In this document: positions 7,883-17,733 of the stretch, one piece after another
Numbering within the stretch: the stretch's first letter is position 1
Layout of the letters: the number at the start of each line of letters is the position of its first letter
NCBI RefSeq assembly: GCF_001418205.1
Contig: NZ_LIQF01000004.1
Location: 124,001 to 188,000 of the forward strand
DNA from: Marinomonas fungiae
Lineage (GTDB): Bacteria; Pseudomonadota; Gammaproteobacteria; Pseudomonadales; Marinomonadaceae
Direction of reading: 5' to 3'
DNA: 64,000 bases
Notes under the pieces: model-generated
Database searches by the model: none
What the model was told of the DNA's origin: nothing
The model's input: only the letters and a program-made list of their open reading frames with translations
Position numbers and translations under genes: made by a program

Positions 7883-9082
7883 ATGAACGCTCTTCACAAT
7901 GGATTTTCGCAACGAGACTGGCTAGCGCTGAGTTTTATGCCTGGTATTGGTCCAAGCCGCTTAGCGAGTCTTTGGACGTATCTTTCTGCTTGGTCCGAAA
8001 ATCAAGAAGGCGCGGATCTATTTGATCCCATTCCCAATACCGTTTCTGGCGCTCAAAGTGTCGATTATCAAGTGTTGCGTGCTCTAGGTTGGTCAGAGCG
8101 TACCGCACGGGCTGCTCTGTTATATCTACAACACGGCAAGCTGCCCTACGATGTGGAAGATAATTTTATTCTGACAGCGCGTTGGTTAGAAGAGCCTGAT
8201 CAGCATGTCGTTTTTCGCGACGATCCTAATTATCCTACTTTGCTGCAAAATATCGCGGTGCCACCGACCTGCCTATTTGTCAAAGGTAGCAAGCAGGCTT
8301 GGGCCAATCCTTGCTTAGGGGTTGTGGGAGCACGCAATGCATCAGGCTACGGAAAGAAAATTGCTGAAAGCTTTTCGCAGCAGTTAGCCGAAGCGGGTTA
8401 CAGTATTTGCAGTGGTGGAGCGAAAGGCATTGATAGCTTTGCTCATCAAGGGGCTTTGAACGCTCAGAAAGCAACCGTCGCAGTGATGGGCACAGGTCTA
8501 CTCAACCTGTATCCAAAACAAAATATCGCGCTGTTTGAGCGCATTACTGCCACCGAAGGTGCACTGATCAGTGAGTACCCACTGACGACCGCTCCTCGAC
8601 CACAGCTGTTCCCGCCCCGCAATCGCATCATCAGTGGTATGAGTCATGGCGTGTTAGTCGTAGAAGCGTCTGAAAAAAGTGGCTCGTTAATCAGTGCTCG
8701 TTATGCGTTGGAAGAAAATCGTGAAGTGTTTGCCATCCCTGGTCGTATCGGTGATCCACAAGCCAATGGCAGCAATCAATTGATTCGCCAAGGTGCGAAC
8801 TTAGTGTTAGGCATTGACGATATTATGGCGGAACTGCCCAGAAGCTTGCGTCAGCCTGCGCTAGAGAATACGATTACAGATAAGGGTGAATTGCCATCCA
8901 ATTTATCGAATTCCGCTTCTGATGTGCTAGAGATGCTTAGTACGGAGCGTGTGGCGTTTGATTTTGATGCGTTGATTAGAAAAACAGGATTGGGGGCCTC
9001 GGCGCTATCGCAAACGCTGATGGAGCTTGAGTTGAGCGGAATGGTAGTGAATGCTCAGGGGCAATATCAATATGCCCCCTAA
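7883..9082 (+). CDS. dprA: DNA-processing protein DprA (Smf)
   Basis: A 399-residue ssDNA- and RecA-loading protein used in natural transformation. The start at 7883 (MNALHNGF) is chosen because AAAGGA lies 7 bases upstream. An N-terminal helix-hairpin-helix/SAM-like region (residues 10-80) is followed by the Rossmann core with GVVGARNASGYG, SGGAKGIDSFAHQGAL, GTGLLNLYP and SGSLISARYALEENREVFAIPG, and a C-terminal winged-helix DML1-like domain. The gene alone does not prove competence. Confidence 0.94.
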   Translation: MNALHNGFSQRDWLALSFMPGIGPSRLASLWTYLSAWSENQEGADLFDPIPNTVSGAQSVDYQVLRALGWSERTARAALLYLQHGKLPYDVEDNFILTARWLEEPDQHVVFRDDPNYPTLLQNIAVPPTCLFVKGSKQAWANPCLGVVGARNASGYGKKIAESFSQQLAEAGYSICSGGAKGIDSFAHQGALNAQKATVAVMGTGLLNLYPKQNIALFERITATEGALISEYPLTTAPRPQLFPPRNRIISGMSHGVLVVEASEKSGSLISARYALEENREVFAIPGRIGDPQANGSNQLIRQGANLVLGIDDIMAELPRSLRQPALENTITDKGELPSNLSNSASDVLEMLSTERVAFDFDALIRKTGLGASALSQTLMELELSGMVVNAQGQYQYAP

Positions 9083-9108
9083 GCGATGCAGATAGCGAGA
9101 TAAGTGGA

Positions 9109-9525
9109 TTAGAAAGAGCTGAAGATGTCACGTTTCAATTGTTTAATATCGCGGCGTTCTTTCTTATTTGGCTTATGATCAGCCATGATACGACCGCCAA
9201 ATGATTTGTGCTCTACTGCACGACGCTCACGTTTTTCGATCGATTCTTTGGTTTCTGCATAAAGCAGTTGCGCCTCGGGTGCACCACGACGCTGTTCACT
9301 CAGTCCTTTGACTTCAACCGTCACTTCCTCCCAGCCTTTACGGATGGTAATTAAGGCCCCCATTTCAACATTTCGCGCGGCTTTACCCTTGGCATTGTTG
9401 TACATCACCTTGCCGCCGTCGATGGCTTCCTTACAAAGTGTACGGGTTTTGAAAAAACGCGCGGCCCAAAGCCATTTATCTAATCTTACTGCTTGTGATT
9501 CTGACTGTTTTTCTGCTTTACTCAT
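9109..9525 (-). CDS. hslR: Ribosome-associated heat shock protein Hsp15
   Basis: A 138-residue basic protein with an S4 RNA-binding domain: VRLDKWLWAARFFKTR followed by EAIDGGKVMYN and a GxxI turn. Hsp15 binds free 50S subunits carrying nascent chains. The C-terminus is rich in Lys/Arg as expected. It ends convergently to dprA and is divergent from cysQ. Confidence 0.9.
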   Translation of the reverse strand: MSKAEKQSESQAVRLDKWLWAARFFKTRTLCKEAIDGGKVMYNNAKGKAARNVEMGALITIRKGWEEVTVEVKGLSEQRRGAPEAQLLYAETKESIEKRERRAVEHKSFGGRIMADHKPNKKERRDIKQLKRDIFSSF

Positions 9526-9568
9526 AAGTTAGACACACGATAGATGAAACGAAAGAATTAGTACCATT

Positions 9569-10426
9569 ATGATGGATGTAAGTCGTCACCCTACTTTTCA
9601 GGCACTACAGCAAATAATACACGATGCCGCAGATGCAATCATGGAGATTTATCAGAAAGCTGACCTTGGGGTTGAGCATAAATCTGATGACAGTCCTGTG
9701 ACGGCAGCTGATATTGCGGCCAACGGGATTATTATGGCTGGCCTTCGAGCACTCACGCCAGAGATTCCAATCCTTTCGGAAGAAGCGGTCGTGCCGTTTG
9801 AAGAGCGTAAAACTTGGACGCAGCTGTGGGTGGTGGATCCGTTGGATGGTACCAAGGAATTTATCAAGCGTAACGGCGAGTTCAGTATCAATATCGCGTT
9901 GGTGCAGGATGGCAAGCCAATACTTGGTATTGTCTATTTGCCGACAACACAAGAAGGTTATTTCGGGGTCACAGCAAGCTGGAATGGCCTTGAACCCTGT
10001 GCGGTGAAATGGCATCACGGTGAATTTGAGCCCATTTCGCTGCGAGAGCCACGTGAACCTATTGTCGCCATGACCAGCCGAAGCCATGGCCCTGCTCTGC
10101 CAGTAGATCTTAAAGAGACGCTTAAAGAGACCTATGAGCAAGTACGCGAGTTACCAAAAGGCAGCTCAATCAAAGGTTGTCGTATTGCTGAAGGCATTGC
10201 CGATTTGCACCTGCGTCGTGGCCCCACTAGCGAATGGGACACGGCCGCACAGCAAGCCATTATTGAGGCCGCTGGTGGTCAACTTGTGGCACCAAGCGGC
10301 AAACCTTTCCGTTATAACCAACGTTCAACTCTACTCAATGGTCACTTTATTGTGGCTGGTCCTGAAATCACACCGGTGATATTAGACTGGTACCAACAAA
10401 ACGATCAGGATAACAAAGACAATTAG
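9569..10426 (+). CDS. cysQ: 3'(2'),5'-bisphosphate nucleotidase CysQ
   Basis: An inositol-monophosphatase-family enzyme (285 aa, or 284 from the second ATG) that hydrolyses PAP from sulfate assimilation. Metal-binding motifs are visible: SEE near residue 70, WVVDPLDGTKEFIKRNGEF near 90, and SEWDTAAQQAIIEAAGG near 215. The start lies shortly after the divergent hslR start. Length and motif spacing match CysQ rather than SuhB. Confidence 0.93.
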   Translation: MMDVSRHPTFQALQQIIHDAADAIMEIYQKADLGVEHKSDDSPVTAADIAANGIIMAGLRALTPEIPILSEEAVVPFEERKTWTQLWVVDPLDGTKEFIKRNGEFSINIALVQDGKPILGIVYLPTTQEGYFGVTASWNGLEPCAVKWHHGEFEPISLREPREPIVAMTSRSHGPALPVDLKETLKETYEQVRELPKGSSIKGCRIAEGIADLHLRRGPTSEWDTAAQQAIIEAAGGQLVAPSGKPFRYNQRSTLLNGHFIVAGPEITPVILDWYQQNDQDNKDN

Positions 10427-10438
10427 CTTAGCCTGTTA

Positions 10439-11017
10439 TCATTGCCCTTGCTTCAGGCGCGTTAATATACGTGCCTGAGCTCTTTGAATGAACTCTTCGC
10501 GCTGCGGCTCTGTAATTGAGCGTGCAATAGATACGGTTCCAACCAAGGACACGACGGTTTCTTCTGCCAAGTTTTGTGGTGAGTTGAGTCCCCGCTTAGC
10601 CAAAATAGTCGACAAGCGATTGACCAAGTTATCAAAACACTCTTGGTAGGTTTGTCGCACGGTTTCATCTTGATGGGCTGCATCCGTTACTAAAAACTCT
10701 AGCGGTGAAGGCTTATTGGAGTTCGGTCTACTCCAGCTCAGATAACGTGTGATCAATGCTTTTAAATGCCTATCTTTCAGCTCGGTACGTTTCTCCGAGC
10801 GCGCCCAAAAGCCTTTCGCGGTAGCGAACTGTAGTGCGGCTTCATAAAGCGAGCTTTTGCCTGAAAAATGCGCATAGAACGCCCCGTGAGTCATATTGGC
10901 CTGTTTCATAATTTGGCTCAATGTGACGCGGTCAAATCCCTTTGAACAAAACAAGGTCGCTGCGGCCTGCAAAATACGCTGCCGCGTTTGTTCTTTATGC
11001 TTTGGCGAATAAGACAT
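10439..11017 (-). CDS. TetR-family transcriptional regulator
   Basis: A 192-residue regulator. The N-terminal TetR HTH is clear: RQRILQAAATLFCSKGFDRVTLSQIMKQANMTHGAFYAHF. The C-terminal ligand domain is unassigned. It is divergent from the ketoacyl synthase at 11110, and the shared intergenic region holds a TTGATC-n7-GATCAA inverted repeat, so it likely represses itself and that gene. The ligand is unknown; an acyl compound is a guess from context only. Confidence 0.9.
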   Translation of the reverse strand: MSYSPKHKEQTRQRILQAAATLFCSKGFDRVTLSQIMKQANMTHGAFYAHFSGKSSLYEAALQFATAKGFWARSEKRTELKDRHLKALITRYLSWSRPNSNKPSPLEFLVTDAAHQDETVRQTYQECFDNLVNRLSTILAKRGLNSPQNLAEETVVSLVGTVSIARSITEPQREEFIQRAQARILTRLKQGQ

Positions 11018-11040
11018 ATAGCTTCCAGTTAAATATTATC

Positions 11041-11059
11041 TTGATCATAAATAGATCAA
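11041..11059. promoter_or_regulatory. Candidate TetR operator
   Basis: TTGATC and GATCAA form perfect 6-bp arms around a 7-base AT spacer in the divergent promoter region between the TetR gene and the ketoacyl synthase. Position and symmetry suit autorepression; no binding data are visible. Confidence 0.5.
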
Positions 11060-11109
11060 CTCTAGCATAAGAGCTTTCTTGAGTACGCAAACAAATGTGG
11101 AGAAACTCG

Positions 11110-12384
11110 ATGTTAGCAAACCAACGTTATGTCATCACAGGAATGGGGATTGTTTCACCGCTGGGAATCGGTGTGGACGCCGTCTGGAAGCGACTCATCC
11201 AAGGTGAATCTGGCATTCGCCTTCTGCCAACAGATTTGTCTGAGGGACTAAATACACACATTGCGGGGCAGGTGCCAAGTCATACCGAGCTCGACAACGG
11301 ACTGAACGAAGATGATTATCTGTCTCCAAAAGATCGTAAACGTGTCGATCTGTTTACCTTATTTGCCATTGCTGCCGCCGAGGAAGCCTTAGCACAAGCG
11401 AACTGGAAACCTGATACAGAAACAGACCGACAAGCCACGGCCACCATTATTGGTACTGGCATCGGTGGTTTACCAACCATTACCAACGCTGAGAAAGTAC
11501 GTATAGCTCAGGGTGCGAGACGACTCTCACCATTTACCGTGCCGGCTTTTTTGGCGAATCTAGCCGCTGGTAATGTGTCAATTCGCTTTGGTTTTAAAGG
11601 GCCACTTGGCACACCTGTTACCGCGTGTGCGGCGGGCGTTCAAGCCATTGGTGATGCCCTACGTTTGCTAAAAACGGGTGAAGCAAAGGTGGCATTAGCG
11701 GGTGGTACGGAAGCTTGTATTGATCCTTTATCATTAGCAGGCTTTGGTGCCCTGAAAGCACTTTCTACCCGTAATGATACGCCAGAGAAAGCGTCACGAC
11801 CTTTTGACCAAGATCGGGAAGGTTTTGTCATGGGAGAAGGAGCTGGTCTAGTTGTATTAGAAACTCTGGAGCATGCCCTAGAGCGTGGCGCAACACCGTT
11901 AGCGGAGATTGTCGGATACGGCACCAGCAGCGATGCGTATCATTTAACCGCAGGTCCTGAGAGTGGCGAAGGCGCAGCGAGAGCGGTGCAGCAAGCGATT
12001 TCCATGGCAGGGATTCAAGCGTCTGACATTGGCTATGTGAATGCTCATGCCACCTCCACACCCGTTGGTGATCGTGGTGAAATTAATGCCCTACGTAGTG
12101 TATTTGGCGAGGCTGTCACAGAGGTGGCTATTTCCTCGACTAAATCGGCAACAGGGCATTTATTAGGCGCCGCAGGTGGCGTGGAAACGATTTTCAGTGT
12201 TCAGGCTCTGCGTACCGACACCCTACCCGCTACGCTCAACCTAGATCAACCTGAGGACAGCATGGCAGATCTCGATCTCATTCCGAAAACATCCCGCCAG
12301 CAAGCCGTCGACTACGTGCTTTGTAACGGTTTTGGCTTTGGCGGCGTTAATGCAGCCTTGCTATTAAAACGTTACCGTAGTTAA
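11110..12384 (+). CDS. 3-oxoacyl-ACP synthase, FabF/FabB-like (KAS I/II family)
   Basis: A condensing enzyme of about 424 residues. The start at 11110 (MLANQRYVITGMG) has GGAG 7 bases upstream. The Cys-His-His triad is visible: VTACAAGVQAIGDA, NAHATSTPVGD and KSATGHLLGAAG, with the C-terminal NGFGFGGVNAALL loop. It stands alone, away from acpP/fabD, and is paired with a TetR regulator. That suggests an accessory, inducible KAS II rather than the housekeeping FabF. Substrate range cannot be told from sequence. Confidence 0.88.
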   Translation: MLANQRYVITGMGIVSPLGIGVDAVWKRLIQGESGIRLLPTDLSEGLNTHIAGQVPSHTELDNGLNEDDYLSPKDRKRVDLFTLFAIAAAEEALAQANWKPDTETDRQATATIIGTGIGGLPTITNAEKVRIAQGARRLSPFTVPAFLANLAAGNVSIRFGFKGPLGTPVTACAAGVQAIGDALRLLKTGEAKVALAGGTEACIDPLSLAGFGALKALSTRNDTPEKASRPFDQDREGFVMGEGAGLVVLETLEHALERGATPLAEIVGYGTSSDAYHLTAGPESGEGAARAVQQAISMAGIQASDIGYVNAHATSTPVGDRGEINALRSVFGEAVTEVAISSTKSATGHLLGAAGGVETIFSVQALRTDTLPATLNLDQPEDSMADLDLIPKTSRQQAVDYVLCNGFGFGGVNAALLLKRYRS

Positions 12385-12394
12385 CGCAATAAAC

Positions 12395-12429
12395 AAAAAA
12401 ACCGCTTAGATTTCTCTAAGCGGTTTTTT
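12395..12429. terminator. Bidirectional Rho-independent terminator
   Basis: A-rich CCGCTTAGA and TCTAAGCGG arms with flanking A and T runs form a strong hairpin between the convergent ketoacyl synthase and dctM genes. Confidence 0.9.
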
Positions 12430-12456
12430 GTAACGATTGATGCGATTTAACGTTCG

Positions 12457-13776
12457 CTATCCCATCATCTTATTCGGCAACCAAGTCACCAATTCTGGGT
12501 TGAACATCACGATGATCAATACCAATAGCTTGATCAATACGAACGGTGTCACCGAACGGTAGATGTCCAACATGGTGATACCTGGCGGCGCAATGCCTTT
12601 TAGGTAGAACAAGGCGAAACCATAAGGCGGTGTTTGTACCGCGATTTCGATGTTCAGAATCATTAAGATACCAAACCAAATTGGGTCAAAACCTAGTGAT
12701 ACGGCGATCGGTGTGAAGATCGGTGCACACATCAAAACGATGATGAACTCGTCGATGATAAAGCCCAGTAACAGCATGATCACTTGGAACAAAATGATCA
12801 CCATCATCGGTGGTAAACCAAGGTCCTGAGTGAAGCCCGCTACCATGTTCTGTACACCCATCAATAGATGGAAGTTACTGAATACGGTGGCACCAAAGAT
12901 GATCCACATGGCCACACTGACCAGTACCGCAGCGCGCAGGCCGGCGCTTTGTACCATTTTTGGCTTAAAGCGCTTAAAGAAAATCGCTAGGATGATAGCA
13001 CCCACTACACCGATGGCACCGGATTCGGTTGGCGTTGCGATACCCATGATGATACTGCCCAATACAGCAACGATCAGTAGTAATGACAAACCACCATCGC
13101 GGGCAGTGAGTAGCTTCTGTTTCGTGGTTAGCGGCACATCTGGCACTTCATCAAGCGGTGCTTTCTTTGGGTTTAGCTTACAAGAAATCACTACGTAGGC
13201 GATCAGTAGAACGATGGTAATCGCTGCTGGCACTAAAGCACCGATAAACATACGACCCACAGAGTTCTGCGTTGAAGATGCGAACATGATCATCGGGATA
13301 CTGGGCGGAATCAGGATGCCCAGACCACCACCTGCCATGATGACACCTAGCGCTAGGCGTTTGTCGTAGCCACGCTCTAGCATTGGGCGCAGTGCGATAC
13401 TGCCCGAGGTCATGATACCGGCACCAATGATACCGACCATGGCCCCGATCATTGAACAAACGATGATAACGCTGATGGCTAGAGAGCCACGAACTTTACC
13501 GATCACCATTTGGCTGGCACTGAACATGGCATCACCAATGCCTGAGCGCGTTAGCAGCTGTCCCATGTAGATGTACAGCGGAATGGCGAGCAGGATAAAA
13601 CTGAAGTAAGTGCCTTCTAGGGTGGTTGGGATCACGTTAAACAGTGCGTCACCCCAAGTAATATAACCTACCGCCATGGCAATACCGCCAAGCGCTAAGC
13701 CAACCTGCGCACCCAGCGCAAAACTCACTAAAATACAAACTAACAGGACGCCTGTTAATACTTCAATACTCATCAT
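12457..13776 (-). CDS. dctM: TRAP transporter large permease subunit (DctM)
   Basis: A 439-residue, roughly 12-helix membrane protein of the DctM family, the ion-coupled translocator of tripartite ATP-independent periplasmic transporters. Typical blocks include GAGIMTSGSIALRPML, GGLGILIPPSIPMIMFA and the C-terminal TPPYGFALFYLKG. Its start abuts the dctQ stop (both at 13776). The substrate cannot be read from DctM; no catabolic enzyme is adjacent. Confidence 0.93.
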   Translation of the reverse strand: MMSIEVLTGVLLVCILVSFALGAQVGLALGGIAMAVGYITWGDALFNVIPTTLEGTYFSFILLAIPLYIYMGQLLTRSGIGDAMFSASQMVIGKVRGSLAISVIIVCSMIGAMVGIIGAGIMTSGSIALRPMLERGYDKRLALGVIMAGGGLGILIPPSIPMIMFASSTQNSVGRMFIGALVPAAITIVLLIAYVVISCKLNPKKAPLDEVPDVPLTTKQKLLTARDGGLSLLLIVAVLGSIIMGIATPTESGAIGVVGAIILAIFFKRFKPKMVQSAGLRAAVLVSVAMWIIFGATVFSNFHLLMGVQNMVAGFTQDLGLPPMMVIILFQVIMLLLGFIIDEFIIVLMCAPIFTPIAVSLGFDPIWFGILMILNIEIAVQTPPYGFALFYLKGIAPPGITMLDIYRSVTPFVLIKLLVLIIVMFNPELVTWLPNKMMG

Positions 13777-14327
13777 TATGCGTCGTCCTCGTCTTCGAAA
13801 TTGTATTCTGGTAGTAAACGTTTACCAGTAAACAGATGCACCGCATCGTCTAACCAATCGCTGGAAAGCTGTGCGATCAGCAACGCGCTAGCAATGGAAA
13901 TCATGACCCAAAAGTGGTGCATATGAGGTGCCCACTCACTTTGACGACGGTAATTGAATTCAAGAGCCTCTTCGAATTTACCTATGCTCATTTTACAGAC
14001 GATCACTAGGAAGAAGATGCCCAGCGCAAATGAAAATAGGTTAAATAAGCTACGGATTCTTGGGGAAACCTTGTTGTAGAGAATGTCTACGTTGATGTGG
14101 CCACGGCGTTGTTGCGCGTAAGCACCACCCAACGCGGCAATGTAGCCAAACATAAACAAAGATAAGTCATAAGCCCAAATGGTCGGCTTATTTAGGAAGT
14201 AGCGAGAAAATACTTCGAAAGCTACGACAAACGCCAAGGCAGGCATGACATAAGAAACAGATTTACCGACGAATTCCACCACATGGTGAACCGCACGGCA
14301 ATAAAGCCTCATCGCAGTCAATAACAT
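13776..14327 (-). CDS. dctQ: TRAP transporter small permease subunit (DctQ)
   Basis: A 183-residue, four-helix small subunit that pairs with DctM. It shows the usual GAYAQQRRGHINVDIL signature between helices 2 and 3. It lies downstream of dctP after a hairpin and directly adjoins dctM. Confidence 0.9.
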   Translation of the reverse strand: MLLTAMRLYCRAVHHVVEFVGKSVSYVMPALAFVVAFEVFSRYFLNKPTIWAYDLSLFMFGYIAALGGAYAQQRRGHINVDILYNKVSPRIRSLFNLFSFALGIFFLVIVCKMSIGKFEEALEFNYRRQSEWAPHMHHFWVMISIASALLIAQLSSDWLDDAVHLFTGKRLLPEYNFEDEDDA

Positions 14328-14350
14328 GGAAATGTACCTCGAGGTTAAAC

Positions 14351-14378
14351 AAAAAAGGCGAGCGCGTAGGCGCTCGCC
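14351..14378 (-). terminator. Intra-operon hairpin (attenuator) between dctP and dctQ
   Basis: GGCGAGCGC and GCGCTCGCC form a 9-bp GC-rich perfect stem with a gtag loop. On the minus strand it is followed by six Ts, so it looks like a partial terminator that would make dctP mRNA exceed dctQM mRNA, as needed for abundant binding protein. Confidence 0.8.
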
Positions 14379-14395
14379 TCTATAGGGAGAGTCGA

Positions 14396-15421
14396 TTACT
14401 TCTGCTCAGCGCGAAGTACATCGATTAGACGTTTGCTGTACTCGTCAGAGGCAGCGTATTCGTCCCAAAGACCTGCACCGGCTGCTGCCCATGCTTTTTT
14501 GTCGGCTTCGCTTGGCTCTGGAGACCATTGCAAGCCTTTTGCTTCCATCTCAGCAACCGCTTCCGATTCCCATTGCTTAGACTTCGTTAGCTGCTCTTCT
14601 GCGTGTGTTTTAGTCGCAGCGCGAACTTCTTCTTTCTGTTCGTCAGTTAGCTTGTTCCAAGCGTTGCGGTTAACAACGATTGGCAGTACTTGCGCGCCTG
14701 CTAGTGGTAGGCGGTACATGTACTTCGCTACTTCAACGTGGTTACCGTCACGGTGGTCGATCATGTTAGAACCGATAGAGCCGTCGATAACACCAGTAGA
14801 AAGAGAGGTGTAGATTTCTGACCACGCTAGGGATACAGGAGACGCGCCTAGGTTACGTAGGAACTTACCGTATGCGCCTGGCGCACGGATTTTCAAGCCT
14901 TTGAAATCTTCAACAGAGTTGATTGGCTCTTTGGTGATGATGTAAACCGGTGGTTGGATGTATGGGTCAAGCCATACTAGACCTTGTGAACCGTACGCTT
15001 CAGTCAGGATTTTGTCCCAGCCTTTGTCGTAGAACAATTCGTGAAGTTCATCAGTGTCTGCCGTACCACCAGGAAGACCGATCTCAACCACACCCGCTGG
15101 AAGCTCACCAGCGTGCATAGATTGGAATGGTGCGCCCATCGTCACTAGACCTGACTTAACTGCGCCTAGGATACCTGTTGTACCCACACCTTCACCCGAG
15201 TAAAGCACTTGTACTTTAACCGCGCCATCAGTATTGGTCTCGATGTTCTTCGCTAGGTTTTCGTAAATTTCACCGAATGCTGTGCCACGACCGTAAAGGT
15301 TGGCAAAACGCCAGTTTTGGTCAGCAGCGTGAGCTGATGTTGCTACCGCGCCAGTACCAATAGCGACAGCAAGAGAACTCGCGACTAAATGTTTTTTTAC
15401 TTTTTGTAATGTTTTTAACAT
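14396..15421 (-). CDS. dctP: TRAP transporter periplasmic substrate-binding protein (DctP)
   Basis: A 341-residue binding protein with a Sec signal peptide (basic start, hydrophobic core, cleavage near AHA-ADQ at residue 32). The DctP fold is recognisable from LKIRAPGAYGKFLRNLGASPV with the carboxylate-binding Arg, and the WSEIYTSLSTGVIDGS segment. It is the first gene of dctPQM. Ligand unknown; organic acids are usual. Confidence 0.92.
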   Translation of the reverse strand: MLKTLQKVKKHLVASSLAVAIGTGAVATSAHAADQNWRFANLYGRGTAFGEIYENLAKNIETNTDGAVKVQVLYSGEGVGTTGILGAVKSGLVTMGAPFQSMHAGELPAGVVEIGLPGGTADTDELHELFYDKGWDKILTEAYGSQGLVWLDPYIQPPVYIITKEPINSVEDFKGLKIRAPGAYGKFLRNLGASPVSLAWSEIYTSLSTGVIDGSIGSNMIDHRDGNHVEVAKYMYRLPLAGAQVLPIVVNRNAWNKLTDEQKEEVRAATKTHAEEQLTKSKQWESEAVAEMEAKGLQWSPEPSEADKKAWAAAGAGLWDEYAASDEYSKRLIDVLRAEQK

Positions 15422-15624
15422 GAGTAACCTCTTGAATGAGAGTTGCTAATTTAGCCACGTCCTCCCCGACGATGGCGGCTTGGCAATGGATACTTCCAAA
15501 AAGCTTGCACAAATTAAACCGTACAAAATCCACCTAAAGTTTTGTCGCGATCAAACAAATCCAATCTTTTTAAAAGCCGTTATAAATCAGAAGTATAGTG
15601 CATTAATCTGATTTTTTATGCCCT

Positions 15625-15640
15625 ATTTTGGTACCAAAAT
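15625..15640. promoter_or_regulatory. Perfect 16-bp palindrome, candidate operator for the TRAP genes
   Basis: ATTTTGGTACCAAAAT is a perfect palindrome about 200 bases upstream of dctP. The TTGGTACCAA core resembles operators of FadR/GntR-type regulators, but no such regulator is adjacent. Confidence 0.5.
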
Positions 15641-15778
15641 GACACTTTGATGATTCTCCTATAAACATCTAGTAATTTGATTATTAAAGCATTTTCTAGC
15701 AAGAGTTAGGAATTGGTTTGACTAAAAAATGTTCAGATATAAAAGAGGGGAATATTGCACCGTAATGGTGCAGAACTT

Positions 15779-15811
15779 AAAAAAATAGGGGAAGCAGTGC
15801 TTCCCCTATTT
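15779..15811 (-). terminator. Terminator of the chemoreceptor gene
   Basis: AAATAGGGGAAGCA and TGCTTCCCCTATTT pair perfectly; on the minus strand the stem is followed by a T run. It lies about 30 bases past the stop of the chemoreceptor. Confidence 0.88.
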
Positions 15812-15840
15812 ATGGGTGATTCATTCGAAAAAATGAATGT

Positions 15841-17733
15841 CTAGTTAATTTCAAATTGTGCAATTTGTCGAGTCAGGCTAGAAACATTGTCATGAATTTC
15901 TTGCCCTGAAGACTTAATGTTATGGGTGGCGTTGTAATTGTGTTCAATGCTTTGAGCAATGTCATCCATGTCCTTAGCCATCGTTTGAGTGGTGAGTACC
16001 ACCTCTTGAATGGCAGACGAAATAGCCTGTGTATGCTGAGCGGCATCTAAGGTCAAATGCTCCACTTGGCGAATGGTTTGCACTGCACTTTCGCCCTTCT
16101 GCTTACCTTCTTCAACCTGCTTTAAGCTGGTTGCCATGGCCGCAATGACGTGCTGCGTCTCCGTTTGAATGCCTTCTATCTTGCTCGTGATGCTGCTGGT
16201 CGCTTGCACTGTTTGTTCTGCTAGTGTGCGCACTTCATCGGCGACCACTGCAAAACCACGACCCGCTTCGCCTGCACGAGCGGCCTCAATGGCGGCGTTC
16301 AATGCCAACAAATTAGTTTGCTCAGCGACACCAACGATCAAGTCGATCACGGAGTCGATCTCTTTCGAGCGCTCACCTAATTTGGCCACCATGCTATGAG
16401 TATGCTCAATGGAGCCGGCTACCGATTGAATCGAATCGATGGCGTCGCCAATGACTTTGGCGCCAGTCTGTGCGGATTGATGAGCGTTGTTAGCGGCCTC
16501 ATTTACTTGCTGTGTCATGTTGCCAACATCGGCTGCCGTGTGTGAAATTTCTTCCGTTGCGGTTGCCAAAGTATTACTACGATCACGAATCTGCTCACTG
16601 CTCGACACGATTGTAAAGGCATCATCGCTCAAGCGATTAGCGGTGCTCACCAAGATTTCATTACTGGCACGCAGCTGACCAACCAGCTGGCTCAAACTGT
16701 CGGTCATGACATTTGATGTGATTAGAATTTGATCCATCTCATCGTTGCGATTTAGGCCATTCTCACTGTGACGTAACAGTTTGCCCGCCGCGACTTCTTG
16801 TAAACGCTTCAGGATGGTCTGAATCTTCTGACTGAGATTATGAATCATGGTGGCGATGATTGCGCCGATCAATAACGTTAGGACGATGCCACCGATAATC
16901 AGATTTAGACGAGCGTTGCTCGCAGTCGTCTGGGCTTCCTGCTGGGCTTGTTCTAATAGTGGGGTTCTCAGATAAGACGTGGTTTCACTCAGTATCTGCG
17001 AATTCTGCTCACGCACTTTAACTAATTGGTTGCTCAGTTGTTGCAGTGATAACGCGTATTCGGCGACAGGCGTTGCTGCACTACGGTATTGTTCTAATAG
17101 CGGCCCGAAGACATCGCCAAAGCCAATTTCGTTAACCTGCTCTACGAGAGCATCCAAGGCGGCAAACCAAGCCACTTGGCTATCTTCGCTGGTGTAGGCT
17201 AAGAAGTCTTTTTCGCGAGTACGCACTTCTTTAAAGCTCGATGCGAAGCGAGCGAGTAGCTTTAGCTTTTCTTCTGCAGTAGCGGCTTCTTGGTTCAGTG
17301 TTAATAAGGCACCCGTTTGGTTATTAGTGCCCAACTGTTGCGTCAAATCCAATGATTGCTTCATGCCGTCCAAGTAGGCTGGCAAGCTTTCTTGCATGGC
17401 TCGTACATTCTGTTTGGACGTGTTATCTAGGAATGGGTTAGCCAGTATCTGCTGCAATGCATCTTCTTGATTAAGCACATCAAGCTCTTGGTATAAGTTG
17501 GCCATACCTGACTGTTCAGGATCATCCGCGTGTCGCTCAAACTTAAGTAAGGTGATTTCTAAGTTGCTTAATTCAGCATAAGCATCGGCAATACTGTTGG
17601 CTTTTAAGCCAGCTTGCTGCATTTGTTGGAAGTTCATCACAGCGTATAAACCAAAGCCTGCGAAACCCATACAAACCAATACTAAGATAGCGATCAGTTT
17701 TTGACGTACAGAAAGTTTTAACAATACAAACAC
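15841..17733 (-). CDS. Methyl-accepting chemotaxis protein
   Basis: A 630-residue chemoreceptor. TM1 is near residues 13-33 and TM2 near 275-297, flanking a periplasmic ligand domain of about 240 residues that is helical and Gln/Leu-rich, like helical-bundle sensor modules. A HAMP domain follows ([19 protein letters not shown]). The signalling tip contains [20 protein letters not shown] and [15 protein letters not shown], the CheA/CheW-contacting hairpin. No C-terminal NWETF-type pentapeptide is present. The ligand is unknown. Confidence 0.94.
   Translation of the reverse strand: MFVLLKLSVRQKLIAILVLVCMGFAGFGLYAVMNFQQMQQAGLKANSIADAYAELSNLEITLLKFERHADDPEQSGMANLYQELDVLNQEDALQQILANPFLDNTSKQNVRAMQESLPAYLDGMKQSLDLTQQLGTNNQTGALLTLNQEAATAEEKLKLLARFASSFKEVRTREKDFLAYTSEDSQVAWFAALDALVEQVNEIGFGDVFGPLLEQYRSAATPVAEYALSLQQLSNQLVKVREQNSQILSETTSYLRTPLLEQAQQEAQTTASNARLNLIIGGIVLTLLIGAIIATMIHNLSQKIQTILKRLQEVAAGKLLRHSENGLNRNDEMDQILITSNVMTDSLSQLVGQLRASNEILVSTANRLSDDAFTIVSSSEQIRDRSNTLATATEEISHTAADVGNMTQQVNEAANNAHQSAQTGAKVIGDAIDSIQSVAGSIEHTHSMVAKLGERSKEIDSVIDLIVGVAEQTNLLALNAAIEAARAGEAGRGFAVVADEVRTLAEQTVQATSSITSKIEGIQTETQHVIAAMATSLKQVEEGKQKGESAVQTIRQVEHLTLDAAQHTQAISSAIQEVVLTTQTMAKDMDDIAQSIEHNYNATHNIKSSGQEIHDNVSSLTRQIAQFEIN

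Larger units (their letters stand above)
15422..15840. promoter_or_regulatory. 419-base intergenic region upstream of dctP
   Basis: The region is AT-rich and holds the dctP promoter. It contains a 16-bp perfect palindrome at 15625-15640, a small TGCACC/GGTGCA hairpin near 15755 and the chemoreceptor terminator near 15783. No open frame with a ribosome site was seen. Confidence 0.6.
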
